Position numbers and translations under genes: made by a program
Notes under the pieces: generated by a model
Database searches by the model: none
The model's input: only the letters and a program-made list of their open reading frames with translations
Told to the model about the DNA's origin: nothing
Part shown: piece after piece, positions 16,801 to 25,170 of the stretch
How positions within the stretch are numbered: the first letter of the stretch is position 1
How the letters are laid out: each line of letters starts with the position of its first letter
Assembly (NCBI RefSeq): GCF_021602155.1
Contig: NZ_BQHY01000023.1
Span: 1-64,000 of the forward strand
DNA length: 64,000 nucleotides
Source of the DNA: Pseudomonas parakoreensis
Lineage (GTDB): Bacteria > Pseudomonadota > Gammaproteobacteria > Pseudomonadales > Pseudomonadaceae
Reading direction: 5' to 3'

Positions 16801-16987
16801 TGCGATGTTCCTTATTGGGAGAGCATGAATTTCAGACATCCGGGATGCGATGAAAATTCTACTTACAATTGAAACCTGCCAATCATTGCGAGCAACCAGA
16901 CACTCTTGGCAATAAGCCTCCCTGGAACTGTCCGCAGCACTGCCTGTATGGTGACGAACCGCTGGAATGTCCCGACAGGAGAACGCA

Positions 16988-17758
16988 ATGAGTTGGTCCG
17001 CCAGACAATACGTCGCTTTTGAAGATGAACGCACCCGCCCGGCCCGAGATCTGCTGGCGGCGATTCCCACGGATCAGGCGCGATCGGTGGTCGATATCGG
17101 TTGTGGCCCGGGTAACTCCACCGAGCTGCTGGTGCAGCGTTTTGCGCAGGCGCAGGTCCGGGGACTGGACAGCTCGCCGGACATGATTGACGCGGCGCGC
17201 AAGCGCTTGCCTGACGTGCAGTTCGAAATCGCGGAAATCGATAGCTGGGCGGATCAAGGGCCGTTCGATGTGATCTTCGCCAATGCCGTGCTGCAATGGG
17301 TGCCGGATCACGCGACGTTGCTGCCGGCGTTGGCGGGTAAGCTGTCGGACGGAGGCAGTCTGGCGATCCAGATGCCGGACAACCTCAACGAGCCTTCCCA
17401 TCGGCTGATGCGCGAAGTCGCCGCCAATGGCCCATGGGCCGCCAAACTGGCTGGCGCCGCCGGGCAACGCACCGACATGGCGAGTGCCAGCGATTACTTC
17501 TCGATGTTGCGTCCACACTGTTCGCGGGTAGATGTGTGGCGCACCACCTATCACCATCAACTCGCAGACGGCGCGGCGGGTGTGGTGGAGTGGTTCAAGG
17601 GCAGTGGTTTGATTCCGTTCTTGAACCCGCTGACTGAAGAGGAGCGGGCGCAATACCTGCAGCAGTATCTGGCGGCGGTGGCCAAGGCTTATCCGGCGTT
17701 GCCGGATGGCTCGGTACTGTTGCCGTTTCCGCGGTTGTTTATCGTCGCGACTCGCTGA
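16988..17758 (+). CDS. tam: Trans-aconitate 2-methyltransferase
   Basis: A 256-residue class I methyltransferase. Motif I is VVDIGCGPGNSTELL (near residue 35). The DVIFANAVLQWVPDH segment and the C-terminal LPFPRLFIVATR end match the Tam family (E. coli Tam is 252 residues). Tam methylates trans-aconitate, an inhibitory by-product of the citric acid cycle. The ATG at 16988 follows CAGGAG. It stands alone, with a family-C repeat downstream. A tricarboxylate uptake locus lies elsewhere in the window but is not linked to it. Confidence 0.85.
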   Translation: MSWSARQYVAFEDERTRPARDLLAAIPTDQARSVVDIGCGPGNSTELLVQRFAQAQVRGLDSSPDMIDAARKRLPDVQFEIAEIDSWADQGPFDVIFANAVLQWVPDHATLLPALAGKLSDGGSLAIQMPDNLNEPSHRLMREVAANGPWAAKLAGAAGQRTDMASASDYFSMLRPHCSRVDVWRTTYHHQLADGAAGVVEWFKGSGLIPFLNPLTEEERAQYLQQYLAAVAKAYPALPDGSVLLPFPRLFIVATR

Positions 17759-17775
17759 AGCCAGCCTTCAGCCAC

Positions 17776-17871
17776 CTGTAGTGAGGGGATTTATCCCCGA
17801 TGGACTGCGCAGCAGGCCCTTTAAGCGGGTGCTGCGCACCCATCGGGGATAAATCCCCTCGCCACATATTG
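17776..17871. repeat. Inverted repeat, family C (GGGGATTTATCCCC arm)
   Basis: Opposed arms GTGAGGGGATTTATCCCCGA and complement, with a GC-rich centre containing GCTGCGC. This is a third REP-like class, seen once in this window, between the convergent tam and methyltransferase genes. Confidence 0.8.
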
Positions 17872-17886
17872 TTTGTACAGATCAGA

Positions 17887-18615
17887 TCAGCGCTGCACCG
17901 CCACCAACATCATCATCGGCCGCTCCCGCTCTTCAGCCAGCGCCGGTTGCGCCGCCACCTGCGCATCGCTCGGCCCCCATTCGTTGACATGGCGAATGGC
18001 AAAGCCCGCCGCGATCAACGCATTCAACAGCGTGCCCATCGTGCGGTGCTGCTTGATTACCCCTTCGGCCAGCCAGTGGGTCACCCGCTCGCCTTCCATC
18101 TGATAACTGTCCAGCGGCCAGCGCTTGTGGCCATCGCTGTCGACCAGCCAGCCTGGATTGCGCGGCGCCATGAAGATCGGATGCTCGATGGAGAACACAA
18201 AATGCGAACCCGGTTTCAGCGCCGCGTACAGATGAGCGAACAGCCCTGGCAGATCCTTGATGTAGTGCAGTGCCAGCGAACTGTAGGCCAGATCGAAACG
18301 GCAGACCGGCAGGTCGAGATGCTCAAGGTCGGCGCGCTCATAGCGGATGTTCGCCGCCGCAGTGGTCTCTCGCGCGCGCTCGAGCATCTTTTCCGAGACA
18401 TCCAGCCCCAGCACCTGAGCGGCGCCGTGCTCACTGGCCCAGCGGCTGAACCAGCCATAGCCGCAGCCGAGGTCGACCACATTCAAGTCGTGCATCGATG
18501 GCAGCAACGCTTTGAGCGCCGGCCATTCCGGCGCGGCATCGAGACCGCCGATGGAGCGGTTCATCTGGCTATAACCCTGGAAAAAATCAGGATCGTCGTA
18601 AATATTTTGCGTCAT
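17887..18615 (-). CDS. Class I SAM-dependent methyltransferase
   Basis: A 242-residue protein with motif I VVDLGCGYGWFSRWA near residue 46, the acidic LGLDVSEKML strand end, and the DLAYSSLALHYI segment typical of Methyltransf_11. A C-terminal half rich in Trp and His (HPIFMAPRNPGWLVDSDG) is shared with a widespread group of uncharacterised bacterial methyltransferases, probably small-molecule enzymes. It is a single gene, upstream of a hicAB pair but with 147 bases between them. The substrate is unknown. Confidence 0.85.
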   Translation of the reverse strand: MTQNIYDDPDFFQGYSQMNRSIGGLDAAPEWPALKALLPSMHDLNVVDLGCGYGWFSRWASEHGAAQVLGLDVSEKMLERARETTAAANIRYERADLEHLDLPVCRFDLAYSSLALHYIKDLPGLFAHLYAALKPGSHFVFSIEHPIFMAPRNPGWLVDSDGHKRWPLDSYQMEGERVTHWLAEGVIKQHRTMGTLLNALIAAGFAIRHVNEWGPSDAQVAAQPALAEERERPMMMLVAVQR

Positions 18616-18762
18616 GGGGAAATACTCTTTTGAGTTCGGTCATCAGCGGCACAGGGGCCGCGCCATGGAGTCCCTCGAAAGTCAAAACGCGTATTCGTCG
18701 ATGGCCGCGCAGGGGAGGGTGGTGGGTGATGGGGAAATGCTAGCGGAGGGCCGGATTTGTAT

Positions 18763-19170
18763 TCAACCTTGCTGCAAGACCTTCAACGCTGCCGAGGCCA
18801 GAAACCCCGAACGACTTTTTTCTTCCGGGTGATGAAGCACATATTCATCAATGCGGTTGAGCAGATAGCCGGGCAGTGTGATGTTGAGTTTCTGCGCCTT
18901 GCCCAGGTATTTGGTAACGTCGATATCAACCACAGCCCAGGCACAGCCGGCGTACTGCGGATTCGCTACGTGCACGCCAAGCTTGCTGGCTGGCGGGATC
19001 GGCGCACCGTCCTCTGCCAGAATTTCGAAATGACCCTCAATGGCTTCGCGAGCCATCGCGACGGCATCATCCAGATCATCCCCGGCAGAAAAACAGCCGG
19101 GAATATCCGGCACTTCCACTCCCCAGGCATGTTCTTCATCACCTATTGAAATTGCGATCGGGTAAAGCAT
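18763..19170 (-). CDS. hicB: HicB-family antitoxin
   Basis: A 135-residue two-part antitoxin. The N-terminal HicB fold (about residues 1-70) shows AWGVEVPDIPGCFSAGDDLDDAV and AIEGHFEIL. The C-terminal part (about 92-132) is a ribbon-helix-helix with LNITLPGYLLNRID. It should bind and block the HicA mRNA-cleaving toxin and repress the operon. It lies 36 bases after hicA, in the usual toxin-first order. Confidence 0.93.
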   Translation of the reverse strand: MLYPIAISIGDEEHAWGVEVPDIPGCFSAGDDLDDAVAMAREAIEGHFEILAEDGAPIPPASKLGVHVANPQYAGCAWAVVDIDVTKYLGKAQKLNITLPGYLLNRIDEYVLHHPEEKSRSGFLASAALKVLQQG

Positions 19171-19206
19171 GTTCGTGGACCTCCTGGACGCTGTCGGTGG
19201 CGTGAG

Positions 19207-19386
19207 TCAAAGCAGCGCCTGTTTCAAAATGCTGATGGCCGTTTTTTTAAGCAGATCCTTCTTTGGATGCGGCACCGTCACCAGACCAGGTTTGATGGGA
19301 TGTTTGAAGTGATGATGACTGCCCTTGACCCGCACCAGATACCAACCGTCTGCGACGAGTTGACCGATTAAAAAGCGGCTATTCAC
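19207..19386 (-). CDS. hicA: HicA-family mRNA interferase toxin
   Basis: A 59-residue protein starting with GTG (MNSRFLIGQLVADGWYLVRV). It has the dsRNA-binding-like HicA fold with the catalytic segment VKGSHHHFKHP, which includes the active-site histidine, and the VPHPKKDLLKKT end. The ribosome site is a perfect AAGGAGGTG. HicA cleaves mRNA and arrests growth when not bound by HicB. It is intact in length and motif, so the pair looks functional. Confidence 0.92.
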   Translation of the reverse strand: MNSRFLIGQLVADGWYLVRVKGSHHHFKHPIKPGLVTVPHPKKDLLKKTAISILKQALL

Positions 19387-19415
19387 AACACCTCCTTGTG
19401 GTGTGCTTGGTGGGT

Positions 19416-19443
19416 ACTATAACTACTGATTTTTTTTGATCAA
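19416..19443 (-). promoter_or_regulatory. Promoter of hicAB
   Basis: On the minus strand, TTGATC (19443-19438) and TATAGT (19421-19416) are separated by 16 bases and lie 30 bases before the hicA start. The motif ACTATAAC occurs twice on the plus strand (19416-19423 and 19445-19452). The region is framed by GGTGG and CCACC, so these repeats could be the HicB operator. Confidence 0.6.
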
Positions 19444-19574
19444 CACTATAACCACCGAGCGGTCATCGTCTTTTAATTGGCTCGCTGGCAAGGTCCAGTC
19501 TAGGCTGGGGCTTCGCGTTGGAATGATGGGTGTGTTGCAGGCCTTTACGGGGCAATGCGGACAAATCCCGGACA

Positions 19575-19606
19575 CAAAAAAACCGGCCCTGTAGGCCGGT
19601 TTTTTC
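19575..19606. terminator. Rho-independent terminator, bidirectional
   Basis: The hairpin AACCGGCC-CTGTA-GGCCGGTT is flanked by A7 on the left and T6 on the right. It lies downstream of tRNA-Gly on the minus strand and could also end plus-strand transcripts. Confidence 0.85.
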
Positions 19607-19652
19607 TGTTCCTGCATCCCCCGTCATAACCACGACGTGAGACCTGATTGAG

Positions 19653-19726
19653 TGGAGCGGGTAGAGGGAATCGAACCCTCAACTAAAGCTTGGGAAGCTT
19701 TCGTTTTGCCACTAAACTATACCCGC
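19653..19726 (-). tRNA. tRNA-Gly (anticodon CCC)
   Basis: Read on the minus strand: a 7-bp acceptor stem GCGGGTA/TACCCGC, anticodon stem AAAGC/GCTTT with loop TTCCCAA giving anticodon CCC, a TΨC arm with GGTTCGATTC, discriminator T and an encoded CCA. Length with CCA is 74 bases. Confidence 0.95.
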
Positions 19727-19885
19727 TCAGAGCGGCTGACTTTGTACCAGAGTTGGGCGCGAATTTGAAGTTTTTCTTTTCCTCGCAGCGCGTTACAGCA
19801 TTGAAAACGGTCATTCGCGGGCAAATCTGCAGGGCCATCGATACTGGTTTTTCAGCCCCACAGACCCGCTCGCGACGACACTTTT

Positions 19886-20770
19886 TCAAATGGCCAGTGC
19901 ATGGTGATCCTGAACGAACGCATAACGCGTTCGGCTCGTCTGCTGTGACGGTTTCAGGAAGCCGAGCAGGGCGTTCTGGCTATCGCGGCACGCAGCTTTG
20001 TGTTCCATGTCGAGGAAGTGGCCGGTGGCCTGCAGCGTGGTGAAGGTGCTGTACGCCACGTGGTTGCCGAACAGTCGGGCGTCTTCGGCGGCGGTGTATT
20101 CATCCCATTCGCCGTTGAGGAACAGCACCGGCACGTTGATTTTCTTCGCTGCGTTCAGATAGCACTGACGATCACTGTGCAACACGTCGTTGATGTGAAA
20201 GTGCATCTGCCCGTATTCGTGCTCGGCCAGGCTGCTGACGTGGCGATAGTTGAAGCGCTTGAACAGTGACGGCAGGTGTTTGCCAATCGTGTTGTTGACC
20301 AGGTGCCCGACCCGATCACCATCGCGCTGGCCGAGGTAGTCGACACCGCGCTCCAGGTAATCAAGCATGTGTGCGTTGATCACTGGCGAGAACGAGCTGA
20401 TCACGGCTTTTTCGATGCGCCGAGGCTGATGGGCGAGGGCGACCATTGTCGCGGCGCCGCCCCAGGAAAACGACAGCACGTGTTCGGCACCGAAATGATC
20501 GATCAGCTCCAGCAGGATCTGCCCTTCGACTTCCTTGGTCAGATGTTTCTCGTGACGGTTGTGGATTTTCGACCTGCCCGCGTAGGGCTGGTCATAGCAA
20601 ACCACGTTGAATTGCGGGTGCAGATTTTTCACGGTTTGAGCAAACGACGCAGTCGTGGCCATCGAGCCGTTGACCAGGATGATGGTCTTTTCTGCGGCGT
20701 CTGCGCGATAGAACTCCGTGTAAACCCGATACTGACCCTGTATATCCAGCACAGCGATTTCTGGCCTCAT
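19886..20770 (-). CDS. phaG: (R)-3-hydroxyacyl-ACP thioesterase/transacylase PhaG
   Basis: A 294-residue alpha/beta hydrolase that is nearly collinear with P. putida PhaG, starting MRPEIAVLDIQGQYRVYTEF. The catalytic triad is at the published PhaG positions: S102 in SFSWGG, D223 in NGEWDEYT and H251 in TGHFLDME. The HX4D-type motif is kept. PhaG diverts (R)-3-hydroxyacyl chains from fatty acid synthesis to medium-chain polyhydroxyalkanoate formation from sugars. The ATG at 20770 follows AGGAG. The gene is monocistronic. Confidence 0.92.
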   Translation of the reverse strand: MRPEIAVLDIQGQYRVYTEFYRADAAEKTIILVNGSMATTASFAQTVKNLHPQFNVVCYDQPYAGRSKIHNRHEKHLTKEVEGQILLELIDHFGAEHVLSFSWGGAATMVALAHQPRRIEKAVISSFSPVINAHMLDYLERGVDYLGQRDGDRVGHLVNNTIGKHLPSLFKRFNYRHVSSLAEHEYGQMHFHINDVLHSDRQCYLNAAKKINVPVLFLNGEWDEYTAAEDARLFGNHVAYSTFTTLQATGHFLDMEHKAACRDSQNALLGFLKPSQQTSRTRYAFVQDHHALAI

Positions 20771-21086
20771 GTCATAAGACTCCTGGCAAGCAAGCGGGTA
20801 TGCGCGCAAATAGAGATTGCACGAGCTTTGTGACAGGTAGGCATACGCCTGGAATTTGCTTGGCCCATGTCGATCCATGACTGCGGTCGACGGGTGTTGT
20901 TATTGGCGGGCAGTCTGCCGGCTGAGGCGCAACCCGGAGGGCTGACGACCGGCAAAAAGTTTCTTGGATGTATGTTGTGACTCGTCGGTCACAATTTGGC
21001 CGACGTCCTGATTCAAGCAGTGGGATGGGGATCGCGCAAGTGCCGTTGGTAAATTGTTCGACAACTTCTGCTGAGCGGTCGCCGGC
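20771..21086. other. Intergenic stretch upstream of phaG
   Basis: 316 bases between the phaG start and the rsuA stop. No gene is seen. It contains a hairpin CGTCGG-11 bases-CCGACG at 20983-21005, too far from a T run to be a clear terminator. The phaG promoter must lie here, but no convincing -35/-10 pair could be picked by eye. Confidence 0.5.
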
Positions 21087-21779
21087 TTAGAACAAATGAA
21101 TCTCTTCGGTGCGCAAAGCGCGGTATTCGCCCGGTTTTAGCGCGTGATCCAGCGCCAGCGGGCCCATGGATTCGCGGTGCAGGCGCAGCACTTTGTTGTT
21201 GAAGTGACCGAACATGCGCTTCACCTGATGGTAGCGACCTTCGACGATGCTCAGCCGCGCAGCTCGTGGGCCGAGCACTTCCAGCTGCGCCGGTTGGGTG
21301 GTCAAGTCTTCGAAGGCGAAATAGACCCCCTCGGCGAACTTGATCGCATATCCCGGGCCGATTTCCTGTTCGGTCTCGACGTAATAGACCTTTGGCAGTT
21401 TGGTCTGTGGCTGGGTCAGACGCCGTGACCAGCTGCCATCGTTGGTGATCAGCATCAGCCCGGTGGTGTTGAAGTCCAGACGCCCGGCGATATGCAGGTC
21501 GTCCTTGTCCGGTTCATGGATCAGATCGAGCACGGTCGGGTGCTGCGGATCGCGGGTCGCACTGACGCAGCCAGGCGGTTTGTGCAGCATGAAGTAGCGC
21601 GCCGGTTTACCGCTTTGCAGCACTTCGTTGTCGACTTCGACGCGGCTGAATTCCAGGACTTCGCTGTGGGGATCGCTGACGACTTTTCCGTCAATGCGCA
21701 CGCGCTTTTCCACCAGCAACAGGCGAACCTGCTTGCGGTTGAAGCGGGGCAGGTTACTGAGGAAACGGTCGACGCGCAT
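21087..21779 (-). CDS. rsuA: 16S rRNA pseudouridine synthase (RsuA)
   Basis: A 230-residue protein with an N-terminal S4 RNA-binding domain (about residues 1-50, MRVDRFLSNLPRFNRKQVRL) and a pseudouridine synthase domain. The catalytic aspartate is D102 in AGRLDFNTTG, the same number as in E. coli RsuA. KMFGHFNN-like (here RMFGHFNNKV) and the LHRESMG block are family features. It should form Ψ516 of 16S rRNA. RsuA-versus-RluE/F assignment is based on length and the S4 domain. Confidence 0.88.
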   Translation of the reverse strand: MRVDRFLSNLPRFNRKQVRLLLVEKRVRIDGKVVSDPHSEVLEFSRVEVDNEVLQSGKPARYFMLHKPPGCVSATRDPQHPTVLDLIHEPDKDDLHIAGRLDFNTTGLMLITNDGSWSRRLTQPQTKLPKVYYVETEQEIGPGYAIKFAEGVYFAFEDLTTQPAQLEVLGPRAARLSIVEGRYHQVKRMFGHFNNKVLRLHRESMGPLALDHALKPGEYRALRTEEIHLF

Positions 21780-21812
21780 GGTCAGAAATCGGCAGGTAGC
21801 GGGGCACGCATC

Positions 21813-22043
21813 TTACGGGATCGACGGCTTGGCCGCTTGCAGTTGCGCCTCGACCTGGGCGCAACGCGGGCACAGGCAGGACTTGTCACGCAGCTCCGGC
21901 GGCAGCGCTTCAAGGACTGCCGGATCGATGGATACGCCGTAGCACCAGCAGGCGCGGTCGGCGGTGCGCGGGTCGGCCAGGGTGCAATCGTTGCGCGCGC
22001 CGCAGGCCGGGCAGAGGTCGGGTTTGGTGTCGGAATCAGGCAT
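21813..22043 (-). CDS. Cysteine-rich CWC-family protein
   Basis: A 76-residue protein with eight cysteines in pairs (LCPACG, NDCT, ACWCYG, SCLCPRC), the pattern of the cysteine-rich CWC family, which probably binds zinc. The function is unknown. It is upstream of rsuA by 33 bases on the same strand and probably co-transcribed. The ATG at 22043 overlaps the dead end of a GGDEF gene remnant. Confidence 0.8.
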   Translation of the reverse strand: MPDSDTKPDLCPACGARNDCTLADPRTADRACWCYGVSIDPAVLEALPPELRDKSCLCPRCAQVEAQLQAAKPSIP

Positions 22044-22128
22044 AAGTCGGATGAGGCATTTCCACGCAGGTGCGGTTACGGCCGGTTTGCTTGGCCCGTT
22101 ACATTGCATGATCGGCCCGGGACGGTAG
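22036..22128 (-). pseudogene. Remnant of a GGDEF-domain gene (C-terminal end)
   Basis: Read on the minus strand, this stretch gives RADHAM-stop-RAKQTGRNRTCVEMP and ends at a TGA at 22036-22038. The pattern RAD-AMY-AK-GRNR is the conserved C-terminus of GGDEF domains, with the tyrosine codon turned into TAA. Nothing upstream continues the domain; a degenerate family-B repeat starts within 20 bases. It is a fragment left by a deletion, partly overlapping the start of the CWC gene. Confidence 0.7.
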
Positions 22129-22144
22129 CCTGTGCAAGCTCGAA

Positions 22145-22178
22145 GGCCAGCTGTGGGTGCAAGCCTGCTACCACAGAG
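22145..22178. repeat. Degenerate single REP arm, family B
   Basis: The arm AGCTGTGGGTGCAAGCCTGC with TACCACAG resembles family B but has several mismatches and no partner. It lies right behind the GGDEF remnant and may mark the deletion edge. Confidence 0.5.
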
Positions 22179-22306
22179 GATTTTCAGTGTGACTGACGCC
22201 GCTGATCTGAAGCCTTTCCACGCCCGGCACTTGCCCCGGACCTGACAGTCAAAACTGTGTCGGCTGCGCTGTCTTGCTGCGGCCGCTGGTCTTTCAGGAG
22301 GCCGTC

Positions 22307-22570
22307 ATGGGTACTTCAAAACTGTTGCGCCGGGTGCTGCTGGGAGCGGTGCTCGGCCTGGGTCTGTCCGGTTGTTATTACTACGCCGGGCCTTACGACA
22401 CTTATCCCGCCACTTACTACTACCCCGGCTATTATTCGCCGTATTACTACGGCGGATATTACGGCCCGCGTTACTACGGCGGTGCTCATTATTACTACGG
22501 CGGCTACGGCTATCGCGGTGGTTATGGACGCGGTTACCACGGCGGCGACTATCACGGTGGGCACCACTGA
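22307..22570 (+). CDS. Tyr/Gly-rich small lipoprotein 1
   Basis: An 87-residue protein with a lipoprotein signal peptide; lipobox LGLSGC gives C23 as the lipidated residue. The mature part is almost only Tyr, Gly, Pro and His, with YYY and GGY runs. An AGGAGG site lies close to the ATG. No family is recognised. A second Tyr-rich lipoprotein follows 179 bases downstream in the same direction, with nearly the same ribosome-site context. It is probably anchored to the outer membrane. Confidence 0.75.
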   Translation: MGTSKLLRRVLLGAVLGLGLSGCYYYAGPYDTYPATYYYPGYYSPYYYGGYYGPRYYGGAHYYYGGYGYRGGYGRGYHGGDYHGGHH

Positions 22571-22749
22571 TCGGTGGCTGAATGAAAGCGTTTTCCAAAT
22601 GAACAGGATTTCATCAATCACATGTTTCAACTTGTTACGAAAGCGCACCAGATTCGGAAAACGCTGTCAGATATTGCGTCAGTCACCGAATAAACGACTG
22701 ATGCCTGCCAGCGTCGCTGGTGCGGCTACCCGCGGTCCAGGAGGCCGCC

Positions 22750-23148
22750 ATGTATCGACGAATTCTTCTACTTGCTGCGATGATGTTTTCCGTTGCCGGT
22801 TGCGCTCCTTACTCCTACGCAGACAGTTACTACAGCTCGGAGGTCTACACGTCACCCGCTCCCGCGTACTACAACACTGGCGGCACGTATTACAGCGGTG
22901 GCAGTACCTACTATTCGGCCCCTCGCTATTACCAGGCGGCCCCGCGTTACTACCAGCCAGCGCCACGTTACTACTCGGCGCCGCGCTACTACCAACCAGC
23001 GCCGCGCTACTACGAAAGTCGTCGCTGGCACGACAACGATCGCGGGCGCTGGGACGGTCACCGCGGTGGGGGTTGGGATCGGGACCGTGGTGGCCGTGAT
23101 CATCACGGTAACCGCGGTGACCACGGCGGGCGAGGCGGTCGCTGGTAA
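22750..23148 (+). CDS. Tyr/Arg-rich small lipoprotein 2 with internal repeats
   Basis: A 132-residue protein with lipobox FSVAGC (C18). Residues about 40-90 are tandem YYSAPRYYQPAPRYY-type repeats. The last 45 residues are Gly/Arg/Asp/His rich and highly charged. Low-complexity lipoproteins like this are widespread in Pseudomonas but uncharacterised. The CAGGAGGCCGCC leader before the ATG nearly repeats that of lipoprotein 1. A terminator follows directly. Confidence 0.75.
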   Translation: MYRRILLLAAMMFSVAGCAPYSYADSYYSSEVYTSPAPAYYNTGGTYYSGGSTYYSAPRYYQAAPRYYQPAPRYYSAPRYYQPAPRYYESRRWHDNDRGRWDGHRGGGWDRDRGGRDHHGNRGDHGGRGGRW

Positions 23149-23158
23149 TCATCCGCAA

Positions 23159-23193
23159 ACAAAAAAAGCGGCGCATTGAGCGCCGCTTTTTTT
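23159..23193. terminator. Rho-independent terminator, bidirectional
   Basis: The hairpin AGCGGCGC-ATTGA-GCGCCGCT is flanked by an A run and a T7 run. It separates the convergent lipoprotein and enoyl-CoA hydratase-fold genes. Confidence 0.9.
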
Positions 23194-23215
23194 CTGCCTG
23201 CGATTTGCCGGGCCG

Positions 23216-24328
23216 TCAGTAAACCGTCAAATCCGCCAACGGATGCCGACCTTCCCACACCTTGTGAAAATGCGCCTCGACCACCGCCTCCGGCACATTG
23301 TTGATATCCGGCCAATGCCAGTGCGGTTTCTGATCCTTGTCGATCAATCGCGCCCGCACCCCTTCGCTGAACTCCGGATGCCGGCAGCAATTGAGGCTCA
23401 GGGTGTATTCCATCTGAAAGACTTCAGCCAGTGACAGGTAGCGGGCGCGGAGGATCTGTTCCCAGACCAGATGTGCGGTCAGCGGCGAGCCTTCGCTCAG
23501 GGTTTTCGCGGCGCGGGCGATCAGCGGGTCGTTGCTGTCGCGTTGCAGGCTGATGGTTTTCCAGGCGCAGATGACGTTGCTGACGTCGAGCAGTTCGTCG
23601 ATCTGCTCGCGGCGCGGCAACCACTGCGCTTCGGGCATCTGCTCGACGGCTTCCTGTTGCAGGGCCTTGAGCAGACTGTTGAGTTGCATGTCGGTCTGTT
23701 CCTGCCAGTTGAGTTGCAGCAGGCCTTCGATCAGTTGCGGTTGCTGCTCTTCAAGCAGAAAGCGGTCGGCCAGATCCAGATCGATCGCATCACGCCCGTT
23801 CATGTGCGCACCGGTCAGACCGAGGAACAAGCCGAGCTTGCCCGGCAACCGGGAGAGAAACCAACTGGCCCCGACGTCCGGATACAGACCGATGGTGATC
23901 TCCGGCATCGCCAGGCGACTGCTCGGCGTAACGATCCGCGTGCTGGCGCCTTGCAGCAGGCCCATGCCGCCGCCGAGCACGTAACCGTGGCCCCAGCAGA
24001 TCAGCGGTTTGGGGTAGGTGTGCAGGCTGTAGTCCAGGCGATATTCGGCAGCGAAAAACTGCGCGGCCAATGGCGGGACTTCGCCGGGATGAGCGCGGCA
24101 GGCTTCCACCAGGCTGCGCACTTCGCCGCCGGCGCAGAATGCCTTGGCGCCGTTGCCGCGCAGCAGCACGCAGACAATTTGCGGATCCTTGGCCCAGGCG
24201 TTCAGCTTGTCGCTCAGGGCGTTGATCATCGGCAAGGACAGCGCGTTGAGCGACTTTTCAGCATCCAGGCTGGCGATACCGAGGCGGGCGCCGTCAGTGC
24301 CGGTGAGTTCTTCGAAGTGCAGATTCAT
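23216..24328 (-). CDS. Enoyl-CoA hydratase/isomerase-fold protein, 3-hydroxyisobutyryl-CoA hydrolase type
   Basis: A 370-residue crotonase-fold protein. Length and motifs (AFCAGGEVRSLVE, WGHGYVLGGGMGLLQGAS for the oxyanion hole, MPEITIGLYPDVGASWFLSRL for the catalytic Glu/Asp region) match the ECH_2 branch that hydrolyses 3-hydroxyisobutyryl-CoA in valine breakdown. Other members are annotated simply as enoyl-CoA hydratase. No valine-pathway gene is next to it, so the substrate is not confirmed by context. Confidence 0.82.
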   Translation of the reverse strand: MNLHFEELTGTDGARLGIASLDAEKSLNALSLPMINALSDKLNAWAKDPQIVCVLLRGNGAKAFCAGGEVRSLVEACRAHPGEVPPLAAQFFAAEYRLDYSLHTYPKPLICWGHGYVLGGGMGLLQGASTRIVTPSSRLAMPEITIGLYPDVGASWFLSRLPGKLGLFLGLTGAHMNGRDAIDLDLADRFLLEEQQPQLIEGLLQLNWQEQTDMQLNSLLKALQQEAVEQMPEAQWLPRREQIDELLDVSNVICAWKTISLQRDSNDPLIARAAKTLSEGSPLTAHLVWEQILRARYLSLAEVFQMEYTLSLNCCRHPEFSEGVRARLIDKDQKPHWHWPDINNVPEAVVEAHFHKVWEGRHPLADLTVY

Positions 24329-24460
24329 CGTGACCTCGATCGGGAATTTGAACGATCAGTATGATCGCTGTGCGGGAAAGTGCCGGATCTGTGTCAGATC
24401 AATTGACAAGCGTGGTCGGCTTTCCTAGGGTTCGCCCCATTGTTTTTGCCGGGTATGACC

Positions 24461-25153
24461 ATGACTGCTGACGACCGTATCAAACTCGAACCGAGCTGGA
24501 AGGAGGCACTGCGTGCTGAATTCGACCAGCCTTACATGGCAGAGTTGCGCAATTTTCTGCAGCAGGAGCGGGCGGCCGGCAAGGAGATCTATCCGCCGGG
24601 GCCGCTGATTTTCAACGCGCTGAATTCGACGCCGCTGGATAAGGTCAAAGTGGTGATCCTCGGCCAGGACCCGTACCACGGCCCGGGCCAGGCCCATGGC
24701 TTGTGCTTCTCGGTGCAGCCGGGCGTGCCGGCGCCGCCATCGCTGGTCAACATCTACAAGGAGTTGAAGCGCGACCTGAACATCGACATCCCTAATCATG
24801 GCTACCTGCAGAGCTGGGCCGATCAGGGCGTGTTGATGCTCAACACCACCATGACCGTCGAGCGCGCCAATGCCAACGCGCACAAGGACAAAGGCTGGCA
24901 GTTCTTCACCGACCGGATCATTGAGGTGGTCAGCGAACGCCAGCCGCATCTGGTGTTCATGCTGTGGGGCGCGCATGCGCAGAGCAAACAGAAGCTGATT
25001 GATGCGACCAAGCACCTGGTGCTGACCTCGGTGCACCCGTCGCCGTTGTCGGCATATCGTGGCTTCCTGGGCTGCGGGCATTTCAGCCGGACCAACAAGT
25101 TTCTTGAGCAGAATGGCGAAGCGCCGATCGAGTGGCGGTTGCCGCCGATTTGA
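24461..25153 (+). CDS. ung: Uracil-DNA glycosylase
   Basis: A 230-residue family-1 UDG that removes uracil from DNA. The water-activating motif [14 protein letters not shown] puts the catalytic aspartate at about residue 70, and the [11 protein letters not shown] motif inserts the leucine into the helix. [17 protein letters not shown] is the start chosen; an ATG six bases upstream (24455) is equally possible, and neither has a strong ribosome site. Its position next to the AbrB-like/tct genes matches P. aeruginosa. Confidence 0.93.
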   Translation: MTADDRIKLEPSWKEALRAEFDQPYMAELRNFLQQERAAGKEIYPPGPLIFNALNSTPLDKVKVVILGQDPYHGPGQAHGLCFSVQPGVPAPPSLVNIYKELKRDLNIDIPNHGYLQSWADQGVLMLNTTMTVERANANAHKDKGWQFFTDRIIEVVSERQPHLVFMLWGAHAQSKQKLIDATKHLVLTSVHPSPLSAYRGFLGCGHFSRTNKFLEQNGEAPIEWRLPPI

Positions 25154-25170
25154 TGGGTTGAATGGGCGGG

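Noticed and set aside
22860-23020. Regular TACTAC-rich repeats as a CRISPR or minisatellite
   Set aside because: They are in-frame codon repeats for YY-rich units inside a lipoprotein gene; there are no constant repeats with unique spacers.
23159-23193. The A/T-flanked hairpin as a REP element
   Set aside because: Its stem does not match any REP family in the window and it has the uridine run of a classic terminator.
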